Below are positions 21,690 to 22,733 of a stretch of DNA of 22,733 nucleotides, piece by piece. The first letter of the stretch is position 1; the number at the start of each line of letters is the position of its first letter. The translations under genes were made by a program, and so were the position numbers. The notes beneath the pieces were generated by a model that saw only the letters and a list, made by a program, of their open reading frames with translations, was not told the origin of the DNA and searched no databases. The stretch spans positions 1 through 22,733 of the forward strand of contig JAUYLU010000063.1 in assembly GCA_030699625.1 (NCBI GenBank). Reading direction: 5' to 3'. The DNA comes from a bacterium (lineage in GTDB: Bacteria > Patescibacteriota > Minisyncoccia > Phycocordibacterales > VMEP01).

Positions 21690-21933
21690 GCGCGGACCGG
21701 GTGCTAACGACTGCGCCCGTATCGCTTCGGCTGGCACGATGAAGTATGCACAGAGAAACCCTCCCCGAAGCTTGTGAGGCAGCGAGGATAGCTCGATGAA
21801 ATTGTGGATTCAATCAAAGCCGGCGAGTTTCAACCGTGGTCGGTAAAGGGTGTCCATCGGCCAGCACCAAGAGTGTCAGGGAGCGGTAAGGCAAAGTCAA
21901 GCATGTACGGTGGCTTAACGAAGCCGTTTTTTG
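21690..21933 (+). ncRNA. Candidate structured non-coding RNA
   Basis: Between the GH6 start and the next gene lie about 400 bp without a credible gene. The plus strand holds many local helices: CGGGTGC/GCGCCCG, CGAG-GATAG-CTCG, ATTG-TGGATT-CAAT, ACCG-TGGT-CGGT and GGTG/CACC. They are followed by a terminator at 21912-21932, so an RNA probably ends there. I could not match it to a known riboswitch, tmRNA or RNase P pattern. The remaining 21934-22064 shows nothing else. The 5' end is a guess. Confidence 0.4.
21912..21932 (+). terminator. Intrinsic terminator
   Basis: GGCTT-AACG-AAGCC is followed by G and six T. No gene ends here, so it probably ends the candidate RNA. Confidence 0.7.
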
Positions 21934-22064
21934 CATATTCTCCGAGATTCCGAAGACAAAAAGGAGAAAGGTTTGCGCTTATCCAGAAACGTGGCGTAAA
22001 CAAAACCGAAGAATTTAAAGGATTCTTTCAGTAGAAGGCACGGCTCTGGACGCCACGCCACGCT

Positions 22065-22073
22065 TGCTATAAT
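22065..22073 (+). promoter_or_regulatory. Extended -10, probable leaderless start
   Basis: TGC-TATAAT ends seven bases before GTG 22081. The ATG at 22072 lies inside the -10 itself and would not be in the transcript. Confidence 0.6.
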
Positions 22074-22080
22074 GACTGGC

Positions 22081-22692
22081 GTGCGAAACCTCTCTCCTGA
22101 AGAAACAAGGACGTTTAAAAAACTGGGGGCGCCCGCAAAGGTGCAGGATTTTCTGAACGCAATCCCGAATAATTTCGAAACGGCGGGAGAAACCTGCATG
22201 TCGCCGCGGCGGGTGCTTCGGGAACGGAAGGCCCACTGCATCGAGGGAGCCCTCTTCGCCGCGGCCGCCTTTCTCTTCCACGGACGGCCCGCCCTCGTCA
22301 TGCATTTCGGGACCGACCGCGATGAAGACCACGTCATCGCCCTCTTCAGGGAAAACGGCTTGTGGGGCGCCGTCTCGAAATCGAACCACTCCCTCATGCG
22401 TTACCGCGATCCCGTCTATAAGACGTCGCGCGAGCTCGCCCTCTCCTACTTCAACGAATATTTCATGTACGAGGATGGAAGGAAAACGCTCCGCGGCTAC
22501 ACGAAGCCGATCGACCTCAAAAAATTCGGGACTGCATGGGTCACGGATGAAAAGGAGCTGTGGAAGCTGAACGATGCGCTCTTCGACGCGCGGCACTTCC
22601 CCATCGCGCCCCCGAAAACGATGAAAAAGCTCCGGCCGGTGGACCCGATAGAGATAGCAATTACAAAAATTACTAATTGGAAGAAAAAATAG
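22081..22692 (+). CDS. Transglutaminase-like (papain-fold) protein
   Basis: The protein has 203 aa from GTG 22081. C53 in A-H-C-I-E-G-A-L-F-A begins a helix, and H84 in D-E-D-H-V-I-A-L-F follows a strand. This order, with the later W-G-A-V-S-K-S-N-H-S strand, fits a transglutaminase-like cysteine enzyme or non-catalytic relative. There is no signal peptide or membrane helix and the C-terminus is basic (T-N-W-K-K-K). The GTG start is preferred over the in-frame ATG at 22072 because TATAAT overlaps that ATG. The substrate is unknown; cytoplasmic members include amidases and proteases. A perfect palindrome follows the stop codon. Confidence 0.7.
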   Translation: MRNLSPEETRTFKKLGAPAKVQDFLNAIPNNFETAGETCMSPRRVLRERKAHCIEGALFAAAAFLFHGRPALVMHFGTDRDEDHVIALFRENGLWGAVSKSNHSLMRYRDPVYKTSRELALSYFNEYFMYEDGRKTLRGYTKPIDLKKFGTAWVTDEKELWKLNDALFDARHFPIAPPKTMKKLRPVDPIEIAITKITNWKKK

Positions 22693-22695
22693 CGC

Positions 22696-22733
22696 TTCCA
22701 CAATAAATAAGCTATAGCTTATTTATTGTGGAA
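22696..22733. repeat. Perfect 38-bp palindrome at the window end
   Basis: Two 19-base arms meet with no loop (centre GCTATAGC) and reach exactly to the last base. It could be the terminator of the preceding gene, but it has no GC-rich stem. Its position suggests either an AT-rich cruciform element or a place where an assembly stopped at a palindrome. Confidence 0.6.

Noticed and set aside
21876..21915. Resemblance to group II intron domain V (GAGC..GTA, AAAGTC, GTACGGT)
   Set aside because: The two arms do not pair as domain V requires (GAGCGGTA against TACGGTGGC), and there is no reverse transcriptase gene or intron 5' end.
21804..22034. 76-aa open frame
   Set aside because: It has no SD, runs across a good terminator and codes for a basic low-information peptide; it is probably chance within the candidate RNA region.
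1..22733. CRISPR array, insertion sequence or tRNA genes
   Set aside because: No regularly spaced repeats, transposase motifs or complete cloverleaf sequences were seen on either strand.

Overview
The window most likely comes from a Candidate Phyla Radiation (Patescibacteria, Parcubacteria-like) genome. This is inferred from compact GC-rich coding with short intergenic gaps, almost every gene ended by a strong intrinsic terminator, many starts without a Shine-Dalgarno (SD) sequence, and a typical gene mix (3D-domain protein, SWIB protein, DUF5667-like protein behind a small sigma factor, GT2-GtrA fusion, DedA, short VIT protein). No rRNA, tRNA or taxonomic marker is present, so the assignment is an inference.

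Layout. (1) 1-2348 is an AT-richer accessory segment. It holds a structured non-coding stretch, a VanZ-like membrane protein and a zinc-ribbon/nucleoside-deoxyribosyltransferase-like gene broken by a -1 frameshift. A 17-nt direct repeat lies at both ends. (2) 2379-9085 is ordinary envelope and housekeeping content: VIT-family transporter, cardiolipin-synthase-like PLD enzyme, small unknown protein, membrane-anchored M15 carboxypeptidase, STAS-like protein, exported 3D-domain protein, SWIB protein, DUF6884-like protein, an AlgH/YqgE protein with a signal peptide, a small membrane protein and a GNAT acetyltransferase. (3) 9253-21663 is dominated by polysaccharide genes: a secreted two-module protein, a modular GH113-like hydrolase, DedA, a sigma/anti-sigma-like pair, a GT2-GtrA fusion, an operon of GH8, a BcsA-like synthase and a GT39-like transferase, and a convergent GH6 gene. 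(4) 21664-22733 holds a candidate non-coding RNA with its own terminator, a transglutaminase-like gene and a perfect 38-bp palindrome at the end of the window.

How the genes may work together (inference). The BcsA-like protein would polymerise and export a beta-glucan-like chain. The membrane-tethered GH8, anchored GH6 and secreted GH113-like enzymes would trim or remodel beta-glucan or mannan outside the cell. The GT2-GtrA protein would make and present a polyprenyl-phosphate sugar for the GT39-like enzyme. GH113 and GH6 share a distinctive beta-rich module, and GH113 shares another module with the neighbouring secreted protein. An 11-bp-period CTTACA direct repeat lies in front of GH113, in front of the sigma operon and between the GT2-GtrA gene and the synthase operon, which suggests a common regulator. 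Several genes elsewhere carry an extended -10 element ending 6-8 nt before the start codon, which points to leaderless transcripts.
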